The notes: generated from the sequence alone by a model not told the origin. A stretch of 64,000 nucleotides of DNA from Bosea sp. (in: a-proteobacteria) (GCF_023953965.1 NZ_JAMLIX010000002.1:558001-622000); one strand, 5' to 3'; positions 1 to 8,875 are shown, counted from the first letter of the stretch. A program made the numbers and translations.

Positions 1-247
1 GCTGGGCGCGCGCGGCATCACCCGCGTCTTCTCGGAGGGCGGGCCGCGCATCGGCGAGAAGCTGGCGCTCGCAGGGCTCGCCGACGAGGTCGTCGTCTCG
101 ACCTCGCCGAAGCTGCTGGGCGGGCCCGGCATCGTCGCCGTTCGCCCGGGGCTTGCCGCGCTGCTGGCCGATCCCGATCTATACGCCCCTGCCGAGACCC
201 GCCTGATCGGCGGCGACCGTTTCGAGCATTTCGTGAGGAGAGGCTGA
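1..247 (+). CDS. ribD: RibD C-terminal fragment (deaminase/reductase), cut by window start
   Basis: This is the last ~81 codons of a bifunctional diaminohydroxyphosphoribosylaminopyrimidine deaminase / 5-amino-6-(5-phosphoribosylamino)uracil reductase, the second and third steps of riboflavin synthesis. The reading frame begins at base 2 and shows the reductase-domain signature VFSEGGP near the start, then the hydrophobic end of the Rossmann-like fold. The TGA stop overlaps the ATG of the next gene (TGATG), so the two are translationally coupled. The N-terminal deaminase domain lies outside the window. Identification rests on the motif plus the ribE-ribH neighbours. Confidence 0.88.
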   Translation, partial: LGARGITRVFSEGGPRIGEKLALAGLADEVVVSTSPKLLGGPGIVAVRPGLAALLADPDLYAPAETRLIGGDRFEHFVRRG

Positions 248-894
248 TGTTCACCGGCATCGTCACCGCCATCGGCGAGGTCGTGGAGGCGCAGCGCAAG
301 GGGCCGAGCCTGAAGCGCCTCGCCATCGCCTGCCCCTATGAGGCTGAGGGCATCGCCATCGGCGCCTCGATCGCCTGTGCCGGTGTTTGTCTCACGGTGA
401 CGGCGCTGCGGCCGCGGCCGGATGGTGCGCCGGGCTCAGTCTTCCAGGTCGAGGCGGCGGCCGAGACGCTGGCGAAGACGGTCGTCGGGGGCTGGGAGCC
501 GGGCACCCGAATCAATCTCGAACGCTCGCTCAAGGTCGGCGAGGAGCTCGGCGGCCATCTCGTCACCGGTCATGTCGACGGCGTCGCGCGCATCCTGAAG
601 ATCGAGCCGATCGCGCCCGATCCGGACGAGCCCTGGGGCGCGACGGCGCGCTTCCACATCAAGGCGCCGGAGGGCACGGCCCGCTTCATCGCGGCCAAGG
701 GCTCGATCTGCCTCGACGGCACCTCGCTCACCGTCAATACGGTCGCGGGCGACGTCTTCACCGTGCTGCTGATCCCGCATTCGCTTTCGGTCACCACCTG
801 GGGAGAACGGAAGGAGGGCGATGCCGTCCATCTCGAGGTCGATCTGATGGCGCGTTATGCCGCACGGCTTGCGGAAGCGCGCCCGCAAGGGTAA
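247..894 (+). CDS. ribE: Riboflavin synthase alpha subunit
   Basis: A 215-residue riboflavin synthase, which dismutates two 6,7-dimethyl-8-ribityllumazine molecules into riboflavin and a pyrimidine recycled by lumazine synthase. It opens with the family hallmark MFTGIV and has two lumazine-binding repeats of ~95 residues. The second begins near residue 98 with GGHLVTGHVDG, and the SICLDGTSLTVN stretch matches the AGVCLTV of the first half. Length is normal for the family. The start codon overlaps the ribD stop, placing it in a ribD-ribE-ribH-nusB operon. In E. coli nomenclature this enzyme is ribC. Confidence 0.95.
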   Translation: MFTGIVTAIGEVVEAQRKGPSLKRLAIACPYEAEGIAIGASIACAGVCLTVTALRPRPDGAPGSVFQVEAAAETLAKTVVGGWEPGTRINLERSLKVGEELGGHLVTGHVDGVARILKIEPIAPDPDEPWGATARFHIKAPEGTARFIAAKGSICLDGTSLTVNTVAGDVFTVLLIPHSLSVTTWGERKEGDAVHLEVDLMARYAARLAEARPQG

Positions 895-928
895 CGAGCC
901 CGCTCGAATTCCAAGAAGGACAGAACAA

Positions 929-1438
929 ATGGCCGGACCCCGGCAGACCCCGGCCGACAAGGCCGCAACTGAGGCCGTCGAGCTCGACGGCGTGCGCGTC
1001 CTCGTCGTCGAGGCGCGCTTCTACGACAAGCTCGCCGACGAGCTTCTGGCCGGCGCGGCCTCCGTGCTCGAAGCCGCGGGCTGCCGCGTCGACGTCGTCA
1101 CGGTTCCCGGCGCGCTGGAGATCCCCGCCGCCATCGTCATCGGCCTGCGCGCGGCCGACGAGTCCGTCGATCCTTACGAGGCGGTGGTCGCGCTCGGCAC
1201 CGTCATCCGTGGCGAGACCGGCCATTACGACATCGTCGCCGGCGAAAGCGCGCGCGCGCTGATGGACCTGTCGGTCGCCTTCGCCCTGCCGCTCGGCAAC
1301 GGCATCCTGACCGTCGAGAACGAGGCGCAGGCCTGGGCCCGCGCCAACCGCTCCGAAATGGACAAGGGCGGCGGCGCGGCTGAAGCCGCGCTCAGCGTCC
1401 TGCGCTACAAGCGCTCGCTGGCGGAGCAGTCGACATGA
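929..1438 (+). CDS. ribH: 6,7-dimethyl-8-ribityllumazine synthase
   Basis: A 169-residue lumazine synthase that condenses 5-amino-6-ribitylaminouracil with 3,4-dihydroxy-2-butanone 4-phosphate. Family features seen are the N-terminal substrate loop VEARFYDKL, the VPGALEIP motif, the ALGTVIRGETGHYD segment with the catalytic histidine, and GILTVENEAQA near the C-terminus. The ATG at 929 was chosen over an in-frame start at 857 because AAGAAGGA lies just upstream (913-920) and the extra residues would overlap ribE without family resemblance. The stop overlaps the nusB start (ATGA). Confidence 0.95.
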   Translation: MAGPRQTPADKAATEAVELDGVRVLVVEARFYDKLADELLAGAASVLEAAGCRVDVVTVPGALEIPAAIVIGLRAADESVDPYEAVVALGTVIRGETGHYDIVAGESARALMDLSVAFALPLGNGILTVENEAQAWARANRSEMDKGGGAAEAALSVLRYKRSLAEQST

Positions 1439-1902
1439 GCCGGGCCGAGCTGCGGCGTGGCGCGCGGCTCTCGGTCGTGCAGGCGCTCTACGAGATGGAG
1501 GTCGGCGGCCGCGGCGTCATCGAGACGATGGCCGAGTTCGAGGCCTTCTGGATCGGCAAGGAGGTCGAGGAGATCGCGCTGCCGAAGGTGGAGCTCGCCT
1601 TTTTCCGCGATGTCCTCGGCGGCGTCGTGCGCGAGCAGCGGCTGGTGGACCGCACCGTCGACGATCTGCTCGCCCGGGACTGGCCGCTGAAGCGTGTCGA
1701 GGCGGTGATGCGGGCGATCCTGCGCGCGGGAGCCTATGAGCTCGCCTTCCGCAAGGACGTGCCGGCGCGCGCCGTGATCTCGGAGTATGTCGCCGTCGCC
1801 AACGCCTTCTATGCGGGCGAGGAGATCGGCATGGTCAACGCCGTGCTCGACCGCATGGCCCGCGATTTCCGTGCAGATGAGTTCGACACCCCGGCGGCGT
1901 AG
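1435..1902 (+). CDS. nusB: Transcription antitermination factor NusB
   Basis: A 155-residue all-helical NusB protein. With NusE/S10 it binds boxA RNA and supports antitermination of rRNA transcription. Seen are the N-terminal RRGARLSVVQALYEME helix and the C-terminal RKDVPARAVISEYVAVANAF followed by MVNAVLDRMA, all typical of the family. The start overlaps the ribH stop by 4 bases, and ribH-nusB linkage is widespread in Proteobacteria. Confidence 0.95.
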   Translation: MSRAELRRGARLSVVQALYEMEVGGRGVIETMAEFEAFWIGKEVEEIALPKVELAFFRDVLGGVVREQRLVDRTVDDLLARDWPLKRVEAVMRAILRAGAYELAFRKDVPARAVISEYVAVANAFYAGEEIGMVNAVLDRMARDFRADEFDTPAA

Positions 1903-1968
1903 GCGCTGCTGCCGCAGCTTGCCGGAATGACGGCGGAGAGGCCCGAAAAAGGTGGAGGCCGGTCGACG

Positions 1969-2964
1969 ATGGCCGATGACCAGCGCCCCGGCGAATTCGA
2001 GCTGATCGCCCGCTATTTCGCGCCGATCGCCGGGCCGGGGGCCTTAAGCCTCCTCGACGATGCCGGGCTGTTGCGGCCGGGGCGCGGCTATGAGGTCGTC
2101 GTCACCGCCGACGCGCTGGTCGCCGGCGTGCACTTCTTTCCCGACGACCCGCCCGAGGCGATCGGCTGGAAGGCGCTCGCCGTCAACCTCTCCGATCTCA
2201 CCGCCAAGGGGGCCGCCCCCGAGGGCTTCGTCCTGACGCTTGCCTTGCCGCGCGGCTGGACCGAAGGCTGGCTCGCCGGTTTCGCCATGGGCCTCGGGCG
2301 GATGGCCAAGGCCGGCGGTTGCCCGCTGATCGGCGGCGACACCGTCTCGACCGCAGGCCCGCTCACCCTTTCCATCACCGCCTTCGGCACGGTTCCGGCC
2401 GGGCGGATGGTCCGGCGCTCCGGCGCGAAGCCCGGCGATGTCGTGCTCGTCTCCGGCAGCATCGGCGACGGCGCGCTCGGCCTCAAGGTCCATGGGCCGG
2501 ACAAGCCGGGCTGGGTCGCCGCGCTCGGCAAGAAGGAACGTGCCTTCCTCGCCGATCGCTATCTGCATCCGCAGCCGCGCTTTGGTCTCGCGCAAGCCCT
2601 GCAGCGCCATGCCTCGGCCGCGATGGACGTCTCCGACGGGCTCGTCGGCGATCTCGCCAAGCTGCTGGCCGTCTCCGGCGTCGGCGCCCGGATCGATCTC
2701 GATGCCGTCCCGCTCTCGCTGGCGGCCCGCGCCGCGCTCATGGCCGCCCCCGCATTGGCGGAACTGGCCTGGACAGGCGGGGACGACTACGAAATCCTCT
2801 GTACGGCCTCGGAAAGGGAATATCCTGCTCTGGTCGCGGCGGCGGCTGAGGTCGCGCTCCCGCTGACCCCGATCGGGCGGATCACGCCTGAGGCCGGCGT
2901 GGCGACCTATCGCGCGAAGGATGGCTTGCGCAGCTTCGCGCAAGGCTCCTTCTCCCATTTCTGA
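1969..2964 (+). CDS. thiL: Thiamine-monophosphate kinase
   Basis: A 331-residue ThiL of the AIR synthase/PurM superfamily, which phosphorylates thiamine monophosphate to thiamine pyrophosphate. The N-terminus GEFELIARYFAP, the metal-binding LLDDAGLL and VTADALVAGVHF segments, NLSDLTAKGAAP, GGDTVST and the late GGDDYEILCT motif are all present. The ATG at 1969 is preceded at good spacing by AAGGTGGAGG (1949-1958). An in-frame ATG at 1927 would add 14 residues with no family counterpart. It lies 66 bases after nusB, a common alphaproteobacterial pairing. Confidence 0.94.
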   Translation: MADDQRPGEFELIARYFAPIAGPGALSLLDDAGLLRPGRGYEVVVTADALVAGVHFFPDDPPEAIGWKALAVNLSDLTAKGAAPEGFVLTLALPRGWTEGWLAGFAMGLGRMAKAGGCPLIGGDTVSTAGPLTLSITAFGTVPAGRMVRRSGAKPGDVVLVSGSIGDGALGLKVHGPDKPGWVAALGKKERAFLADRYLHPQPRFGLAQALQRHASAAMDVSDGLVGDLAKLLAVSGVGARIDLDAVPLSLAARAALMAAPALAELAWTGGDDYEILCTASEREYPALVAAAAEVALPLTPIGRITPEAGVATYRAKDGLRSFAQGSFSHF

Positions 2965-3002
2965 AGAGCGGCGCGTCGCGGCGGCCGCAGGGCGGCGTTG
3001 TG

Positions 3003-4205
3003 ATGAACCAGCATGTTACCGCCCTCGACGGCGACAGGCTCGCGAAGCGCAATGCGCTGATCCTCGCGGGCGCCCAGGCGCTCGGCGGCGCCAATCCGGC
3101 GATCATCGTCTCGCTCGGCGGCATCGTCGGCGCGCAGCTCGTCGCCGATAAGACCTTCGCCACGGTGCCGGTCAGCCTGCTCCAGCTCGGCATCGCCTCG
3201 GGCGTCATCCCGGCCGCGATGATCATGCGCCGGCTGGGGCGGCGCGGCGGCTACCTGATAGGCGCGCTCGTCGGCGCGACGGGCGCGAGCATCGCCACCG
3301 GCGGCGTCACGCTCGGGCTGTTCTGGCTGTTCTGCCTCGGCACCTTCGTCTGCGGGCTCTACGGCGCCTTCGTGCAGAGCTACCGCTTCGCCGCCGCCGA
3401 TACCGCGAGCGCCGACTTCAGGCCCCGCGCCATCTCCTGGGTGATGATCGGCGGCCTCGTCGCCGGCGTCATCGGCCCGCAGACGGTCTACTGGACGCGC
3501 GACCTGACGCCGGCCGCCCCCTTCGCCGCGAGCTTCCTCGCCCAGGGCGTGCTGGCGCTGCTGGCGATCGCCATCGTCTCGCAGCTGCGCGCCCCGCCGG
3601 TCGCCGCCGTCCATTCCGACGGGGGACGCCCGCTCGGCGAGATCATGCGCCAGCCCAAGTTCATCGCCTCGGTCACGGCCTCGCTCGTCGCCTACGGCCT
3701 GATGAGCTTCGTCATGACGGCGGCGCCGATGGCGATGGTCGCCTGCGGCCATTCGGTCGGCGACGCCGCGCTCGGCATCCAGTGGCATGTGCTGGCGATG
3801 TTCGGGCCGAGCTTCTTCACCGGCGGGCTGATCAACCGCTTCGGCAAGGGCACGGTGACGGCGGCCGGTCTCCTCCTGACGGCGCTGGCGGCCGTCGTCG
3901 GCCTGAGCGGGCTGAGCGTCGGCCATTTCTGGCTCGCCCTGGTCCTGCTCGGGATCGGCTGGAATTTCGGCTTCATCGGCGCGACCGCCCTGATCACCGA
4001 CTGCTACCGGCCGCAGGAGCGGGTGAAGGTCCAGGCCGCGAACGATTTCCTCGTCTTCGGCTCGGTCGCCATCGCCTCCTTCTCTTCGGGCGGGCTGCTC
4101 AGCCATGGCGGCTGGGACGCGGTGAACTGGCTGGTCTTCCCGCCGGTCGCCATCGCCCTTCTGCTCGTGGCGTGGCAACGTTTCCAGCGGCCCGCCGCGG
4201 CTTGA
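3003..4205 (+). CDS. MFS transporter
   Basis: A 400-residue major facilitator superfamily permease with about 12 hydrophobic segments. It has the loop-2 basic patch MRRLGRRGGYLIGA, typical of MFS loop 2-3, in the N-terminal half. The second half begins near residue 215 after a loop containing MRQPKFIASV. The substrate cannot be told from sequence; it resembles uncharacterised MFS proteins that follow thiL in Rhizobiales. A GTG at 3000 directly precedes the chosen ATG and could equally be the start. It is probably in the thiL transcription unit (38-base gap). Confidence 0.85.
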   Translation: MNQHVTALDGDRLAKRNALILAGAQALGGANPAIIVSLGGIVGAQLVADKTFATVPVSLLQLGIASGVIPAAMIMRRLGRRGGYLIGALVGATGASIATGGVTLGLFWLFCLGTFVCGLYGAFVQSYRFAAADTASADFRPRAISWVMIGGLVAGVIGPQTVYWTRDLTPAAPFAASFLAQGVLALLAIAIVSQLRAPPVAAVHSDGGRPLGEIMRQPKFIASVTASLVAYGLMSFVMTAAPMAMVACGHSVGDAALGIQWHVLAMFGPSFFTGGLINRFGKGTVTAAGLLLTALAAVVGLSGLSVGHFWLALVLLGIGWNFGFIGATALITDCYRPQERVKVQAANDFLVFGSVAIASFSSGGLLSHGGWDAVNWLVFPPVAIALLLVAWQRFQRPAAA

Positions 4206-4243
4206 GACCCGATTGGAGCGAGCCCCTGCTGCCCTATTGCGAC

Positions 4244-4435
4244 ATGCGCTTCGATTTCGAGATGAAGCGCGGCCTCTACATGCTGGAAGGGCAGGGGCTC
4301 TACCTGCCCGGCGACGAGTGGCACGAGATCCGGGAGCGGGATTTCATCTGGATGGGCGGCTGCTGCCGCAGCAACTCTACCCGGCCGGACGGCGACGCCT
4401 GCCACAAGAACGTCAATCGCGGCTTCCCGCTGTGA
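4244..4435 (+). CDS. Small cysteine-containing hypothetical protein
   Basis: A 63-residue reading frame beginning MRFDFEMKRGLYMLEG, with aromatic and charged residues spread as in a real protein. Its C-terminal half has three cysteines (MGGCCRSN and GDACHKN). I do not recognise a family. A TTG at 4202 overlaps the stop of the preceding transporter (TTGA) and would give 77 residues by coupled translation. A terminator follows at 4542-4571, consistent with this being the last gene of the unit. Its function is unknown and it may be spurious. Confidence 0.45.
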   Translation: MRFDFEMKRGLYMLEGQGLYLPGDEWHEIRERDFIWMGGCCRSNSTRPDGDACHKNVNRGFPL

Positions 4436-4541
4436 CGCCTGCGGCAGCGCGCCGCTGACATTCGCGTGGATTTGTAAGCGCGGCGGTTTGCGCTCTTCCG
4501 CGAAACTTGCCACAAAGCCGCCTGACACTGGCGACGTGGAG

Positions 4542-4571
4542 CGGGCCTTTTAGGATTCTGGCCCGTTTTTT
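4542..4571 (+). terminator. Intrinsic terminator after MFS/small-gene unit
   Basis: CGGGCC (4542-4547) pairs with GGCCCG (4560-4565) across a 12-base loop and is followed by six T residues. It sits between the small hypothetical gene and hppA. Confidence 0.7.
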
Positions 4572-4649
4572 CGCTGCCTGACGTCCAACGCTGCACGAGA
4601 GGAGCCGCGCGCGCTCCCGACGGCTGGAAGATCAAGGTCAGGAAAACGA

Positions 4650-6806
4650 ATGTCAGCTCTGCTTCTCATCATCATATTGAGTGCGCTTTCCATAGCCTAC
4701 GGCATCTGGGCCTATGGCGACGTGATGAAGCGCGATGCCGGCAACCAGCGCATGCAGGAGATTTCCGGCGCGGTTGCGGAGGGCGCGCAGGCCTATCTCA
4801 AGCGCCAGTACATGACCATTTCGATGGTCGGCGTCGTGCTCTTCGTCGCGCTTTTCTGGCTGCTCGGCCAATGGGTGGCGATCGGCTTCCTGATCGGTGC
4901 GGTGCTTTCGGGCGTCGCCGGCTTCATCGGCATGAACGTCTCGGTGCGCGCCAATGTCCGCACGGCGCAGGCCGCGATGCAGTCGCTCGGCGAGGGGCTC
5001 GACGTCGCCTTCAAGGCGGGTGCCGTCACCGGCATGCTCGTCGCCGGCCTCGCGCTGCTCGGCGTCGCGGTCTATTACGGTGTCCTGACCTCCTTCCTCG
5101 GCTTCGCGCCGGGCAGCCGCACGGTGATCGATTCGCTGGTGGCGCTGGGCTTCGGCGCCTCGCTGATCTCGATCTTCGCCCGTCTCGGCGGCGGCATCTT
5201 CACCAAGGGCGCCGATGTCGGCGCCGACCTCGTCGGCAAGGTCGAGGCCGGCATCCCGGAGGACGATCCGCGCAACCCCGCGACGATCGCCGACAATGTC
5301 GGCGACAATGTCGGCGACTGCGCCGGCATGGCCGCCGACCTCTTCGAGACCTATGCGGTGACGCTGGTCGCGACCATGGTGCTCGCCGCGATCTTCTTCG
5401 CCGGCCAGCCGACGCTTGGCACGATGATGCTCTACCCGATGGCGATCGGGGCTGCCTGCATCGTCACCTCGATCATCGGCACCTTCTTCGTCAAGCTCGG
5501 CGCCAACCAGTCGATCATGGGCGCGCTCTACAAGGGCTTCATCGCCGCCGGCGTGCTCTCGGTCGGCGCGATCGCGGCGGTGAACTACGTGATGTTCGGC
5601 GGCTTCTCGGCCTCCTTCACCACGGCGCAGGGCGTCGGCTTCACCTCGGGCGCGCTCTTCGGCTGCGCGCTGGTGGGTCTTGCGGTGACGCTGCTCATCG
5701 TCATCATCACCGAATACTACACCGGCACCGGCAAGCGCCCGGTGGTCTCGATCGCCCAGGCCTCGGTGACCGGCCACGGCACCAACGTCATCCAGGGCCT
5801 CGCGGTCTCGCTGGAATCGACCGCCCTGCCGACCATCGTCATCATCGCCGGCATCATCGTGTCCTATACGCTGGCCGGCCTGTTCGGCATCGCCATCGCC
5901 ACCACCGCCATGCTGGCGCTGGCGGGCGTGGTCGTCGCGCTCGACGCCTTCGGCCCGGTCACGGACAATGCCGGCGGCATCGCCGAGATGGCGGGCCTGC
6001 CCAAGGAGGTGCGCCACTCCACCGACGCGCTCGACGCGGTCGGCAACACCACCAAGGCGATCACCAAGGGCTATGCGATCGGCTCGGCCGGCCTCGGCGC
6101 GCTGGTGCTGTTCGCGGCCTATACCTCGGATTTGAACTTCTTCATCTCCGAGGCCAACAAGGCCGGCTCCACGGCGTTCCAGTACTTCAAGGGCGTCACG
6201 GTCGACTTCACGCTGTCGAACCCCTATGTCGTCGTCGGCCTCCTGCTCGGCGGCCTCATCCCCTTCCTGTTCGCCGGCATGGGCATGACGGCGGTCGGGC
6301 GCGCGGCGGGCTCGGTGGTCGAGGAGGTGCGCAAGCAGTTCCGCGAGAAGCCCGGCATCATGGAAGGCAAGGACCGGCCCGATTACGGCCGCGCCGTCGA
6401 CATGCTGACCCGCGCCGCGATCAAGGAAATGGTCGTGCCCTCGCTGCTGCCGGTGCTGGCCCCGGTCGTGACCTATGTCGTGATCCACGCGATCGCCGGC
6501 AAGAACAACGCCTTCGCGGCGGTGGGCGCCATGCTGATGGGCGTCATCGTCACCGGCATCTTCGTCGCCATCTCGATGACCTCGGGCGGCGGCGCCTGGG
6601 ACAACGCCAAGAAGAGCTTCGAGGACGGCTTCGTCGACAAGGACGGCGTGCGCCATCTCAAGGGCTCGGAGGCACACAAGGCGTCCGTGACCGGCGACAC
6701 CGTCGGCGACCCCTACAAGGACACGGCGGGCCCCGCCGTGAACCCGGCGATCAAGATCACCAACATCATCGCCCTGCTGCTGCTGGCGATCCTGGCGCAT
6801 TCCTGA
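4650..6806 (+). CDS. hppA: K+-insensitive proton-pumping membrane pyrophosphatase
   Basis: A 718-residue H+-translocating inorganic pyrophosphatase, an integral membrane protein with about 16 membrane segments that couples PPi hydrolysis to proton export. The catalytic loop reads DVGADLVGKVEAGIPEDDP followed by NVGDNVGDCAGMAADLFE, and a later acidic loop has DAFGPVTDNAGGIAEM. The residue that separates K+-dependent (Ala) from K+-independent (Lys) enzymes lies in GNTTKAITKGYAIGSA and is lysine here, so the enzyme is predicted K+-independent. AGGAAAACGA precedes the ATG. It forms a monocistronic unit flanked by terminators. Confidence 0.96.
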   Translation: MSALLLIIILSALSIAYGIWAYGDVMKRDAGNQRMQEISGAVAEGAQAYLKRQYMTISMVGVVLFVALFWLLGQWVAIGFLIGAVLSGVAGFIGMNVSVRANVRTAQAAMQSLGEGLDVAFKAGAVTGMLVAGLALLGVAVYYGVLTSFLGFAPGSRTVIDSLVALGFGASLISIFARLGGGIFTKGADVGADLVGKVEAGIPEDDPRNPATIADNVGDNVGDCAGMAADLFETYAVTLVATMVLAAIFFAGQPTLGTMMLYPMAIGAACIVTSIIGTFFVKLGANQSIMGALYKGFIAAGVLSVGAIAAVNYVMFGGFSASFTTAQGVGFTSGALFGCALVGLAVTLLIVIITEYYTGTGKRPVVSIAQASVTGHGTNVIQGLAVSLESTALPTIVIIAGIIVSYTLAGLFGIAIATTAMLALAGVVVALDAFGPVTDNAGGIAEMAGLPKEVRHSTDALDAVGNTTKAITKGYAIGSAGLGALVLFAAYTSDLNFFISEANKAGSTAFQYFKGVTVDFTLSNPYVVVGLLLGGLIPFLFAGMGMTAVGRAAGSVVEEVRKQFREKPGIMEGKDRPDYGRAVDMLTRAAIKEMVVPSLLPVLAPVVTYVVIHAIAGKNNAFAAVGAMLMGVIVTGIFVAISMTSGGGAWDNAKKSFEDGFVDKDGVRHLKGSEAHKASVTGDTVGDPYKDTAGPAVNPAIKITNIIALLLLAILAHS

Positions 6807-6833
6807 TCGCGAGCATCGCTGAAGCGCTTACGG

Positions 6834-6861
6834 ACCCGCGGCGAAAGCCGCGGGTTTTTTT
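6834..6861 (+). terminator. Intrinsic terminator of hppA
   Basis: A perfect 9-bp stem, ACCCGCGGC (6834-6842) with GCCGCGGGT (6847-6855), closes a GAAA tetraloop and runs into a seven-T tract. Confidence 0.92.
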
Positions 6862-6994
6862 CGCGTGCCACCACTGTCATTCCGGGCCGCTTCCATAAAA
6901 ACAGCCACGGAAAACCCCGCCAAAACAAAGGCTTGCCGCTCCGGGTTGAATCACCTCCGCAGGCCGTTGAATCGATCTGCGAGCGTCCGGCCAA

Positions 6995-7023
6995 GAAAAA
7001 ACCCCGCGGTGTCCCGCGGGGTT
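6995..7023 (-). terminator. Intrinsic terminator of bamE
   Basis: On the minus strand, ACCCCGCGG pairs with CCGCGGGGT (7001-7009 with 7014-7022) around a 4-base loop. A T run follows, complementary to the A tract at 6995-7001. It lies just beyond the bamE stop. Confidence 0.88.
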
Positions 7024-7049
7024 CGTCGCGTCCGGCAAGGCGTGGCGGC

Positions 7050-7544
7050 TCAGGGGCCGAACGGGCTGAACTTGGTGACGCCCTTGAACAGGTTGCGCAG
7101 GAAGCTCTGCTCCTCGCCGCCGGTGGGGGTGGTGCGGCTGATGAAGTCGAAGATCACGCCGTCCTGCAGGCCGTAATGGGCGATGCGCTCGACCTTGAAG
7201 CCCTTGTTGAAATAGATCACCAGCACCTGCTGGTCGATGATCTGCGGCTCCTGGAACTGGAACCGGCGGCGCATCGTCTGGCTGATGTAGTAGAAGGTGC
7301 GGTTGCCGACGGTGGAGGTCGTCGAGGGGGTGCCGAGGATCTGCAGCACCGCCTGAACGTCCATGCCGACCTTGATCTGCGCGACCAGCGCCTCGTCCAT
7401 CACGAAGCCGCGCTTGAACTCCTCGTTGAGGCCAGCCGAGGTCGGCAGCACGAAGCCGCCGGCGTCGGGGCCGCAGCCGGCGAGCGCGAGAGAGGTGGTC
7501 GCGAGGGCTCCGAGCAGAGCCGTGCGGCGGCTGATATGGGTCAT
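7050..7544 (-). CDS. bamE: Outer membrane assembly lipoprotein BamE (SmpA/OmlA)
   Basis: A 164-residue lipoprotein of the BAM complex that assembles outer-membrane beta-barrel proteins. The signal peptide has basic residues and a lipobox, ISRRTALLGALATTSLALAG followed by the lipidated Cys. The SmpA/OmlA fold follows with IKVGMDVQAVLQILGTPS and a YYISQ strand. The upstream in-frame extension to 7733 lacks signal-peptide logic, so the ATG at 7544 is preferred. It is divergent from the cytochrome bc1 chaperone gene. Confidence 0.9.
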   Translation of the reverse strand: MTHISRRTALLGALATTSLALAGCGPDAGGFVLPTSAGLNEEFKRGFVMDEALVAQIKVGMDVQAVLQILGTPSTTSTVGNRTFYYISQTMRRRFQFQEPQIIDQQVLVIYFNKGFKVERIAHYGLQDGVIFDFISRTTPTGGEEQSFLRNLFKGVTKFSPFGP

Positions 7545-7680
7545 GCGGGCACGATCCGAAGGCGGGCACGGCCGGGACGATCCCAAGCCGCTTGTCAAAA
7601 GGGTGAGGGTTGGCGTAACGCCCGAGGATGGCTTTGGCAAGGCGAGGACGCCCCCAGCCGTCGCGGTCGGGAGCAAACGG

Positions 7681-8226
7681 GTGATTTTCGGGTTGTTCGG
7701 CAAGCGCGCCCGCCGGCGCTTCCCTGTGGACACGCTGTTCGCGCGGGTCGCCGAGGCGTCGCGCCGGTCCGTGCTCTACATCGAGGGCGGGATTCCCGAC
7801 AGCTTCGAGGGCCGCTTCGAATCGCTGACCCTGCACCTGCTCATGGTGCTGCGCCGCCTGCGCGAGCTGCCGCCGCCGGCGGATGAGCTGGCGCAGGAAC
7901 TGGTCGATGCCGCCTTCGCCTATCTCGAGCTCGGTTTCCGCAATGGCGGCGTCAGCGACATCGCCGTGCCGAAGAAGATGAAGAAGATCGGCCAGATGTT
8001 CTATGGCCGCGTCCAGGCCTATGAAGCCGCGCTCGCCGCGCCCGGCCTCGACGCGCTCGCCGAGGCGCTCGGACGCAACGCCTGCGCGCCGCAAGCCGCG
8101 CCGGCGCTCGCGGCCTTCGTCCGGGCCGGGCAGGAGGCACTCGCCGCCGCCGATCTCGATGCTCTCCTGCGCCGGGAGAATCTGTTCCCGGCGTTCACGC
8201 CTGCGGAGGCCGCCCATGGCGCCTGA
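7681..8226 (+). CDS. Ubiquinol-cytochrome c chaperone family protein (CBP3/UQCC1-like)
   Basis: A 181-residue protein starting at a GTG (MIFGLFGKRARRR...), with CGGGAG 7 bases upstream. The region LHLLMVLRRLRELPPPADEL, LVDAAFAYLELGFRNGGVSD and VPKKMKKIGQMFYGRVQAYE is typical of the ubiquinol-cytochrome c chaperone domain. This helical family helps assemble cytochrome b of complex III in mitochondria and alphaproteobacteria. The next gene starts inside its 3' end (11-base overlap), and pairing with DUF177 is characteristic of this order. Upstream in-frame codons to 7363 run antisense through bamE and are not believed. Confidence 0.88.
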   Translation: MIFGLFGKRARRRFPVDTLFARVAEASRRSVLYIEGGIPDSFEGRFESLTLHLLMVLRRLRELPPPADELAQELVDAAFAYLELGFRNGGVSDIAVPKKMKKIGQMFYGRVQAYEAALAAPGLDALAEALGRNACAPQAAPALAAFVRAGQEALAAADLDALLRRENLFPAFTPAEAAHGA

Positions 8227-8761
8227 TCGTGCTTCGCCGCTTCAGCATCCGATCCGCGTCGAGACGATCCGCCCGCGCGGCACCGAAATCGTGATCCGGG
8301 CGGAGGAGGGGCAATTGCCCGCCGTCGCGAAGCTGCTCGGCGTCGTCCGCGTCGAATCGCTGGAGGCGCGCTATACTCTCTCCCGCAACGGCGAGCGCGT
8401 GGCGCTCGAGGGCCGCATCGTGGTCGGGCTGCATCAGGCTTGCGTTGTGACGCTCGATCCCTTCCCGGTGCGGCTCGACGTGCCGGTCAAGCTCGATTTC
8501 GCGCCCGGCGAGGATGCCTTGGCGCGCCGCAGCGAGCGCGACGATGCCCCGATCGATATCGAGGTCCTGCTGAACGAGGACGATCCGCCCGAGCCGATCA
8601 CCGGCGGCGTGATCGATCTGGGCGCGATAACGCTCGAATTCCTGGCGCTGGCGCTCGACCCTTACCCGCGCAAGCCCGGCGCGCAGTTTCAATCCGCGGC
8701 GGGCGAGGCCGGGGCGGAATCGCCCTTCGCCGCCCTTGCGAAGCTGAAACGCGGTGACTGA
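8216..8761 (+). CDS. DUF177 (YceD-like) protein
   Basis: A 181-residue YceD/DUF177 protein. The family is linked to 23S rRNA metabolism and L32 ribosomal protein genes in other bacteria, but its function in Alphaproteobacteria is unclear. Seen are the beta-rich core RYTLSRNGERVALEGRIV, the CVVTLDPFPVRLDVPV segment and the acidic region IDLGAITLEFLALALDPYPR, which is diagnostic. It overlaps the upstream chaperone gene by 11 bases. The usual partner rpmF is not adjacent; plsX follows instead, as in many Rhizobiales. Confidence 0.85.
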   Translation: MAPDRASPLQHPIRVETIRPRGTEIVIRAEEGQLPAVAKLLGVVRVESLEARYTLSRNGERVALEGRIVVGLHQACVVTLDPFPVRLDVPVKLDFAPGEDALARRSERDDAPIDIEVLLNEDDPPEPITGGVIDLGAITLEFLALALDPYPRKPGAQFQSAAGEAGAESPFAALAKLKRGD

Positions 8762-8875
8762 GGCATTTTACGCCGTTCCGGCGGCTTGCGGCGCCGGCCC
8801 AAACCGCTATTGTCCGGCCGGCACTGAGCCGCCCCGGATCGAAGGTCGGCCATATCCGGGACACGCCAGAATTCC

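Noticed and set aside
4653..6800. Very long open frame antisense to hppA (715 codons), and similar ones at 2907-4178 and 8807-11110 on the minus strand and 57873-62459
   Set aside because: These are shadow frames of high-GC coding DNA: Arg/His/Asp/Gly-rich with no domain motifs. The sense frames are clear enzymes. In 57873-62459 only the 3' part (from 58721) is a real gene.
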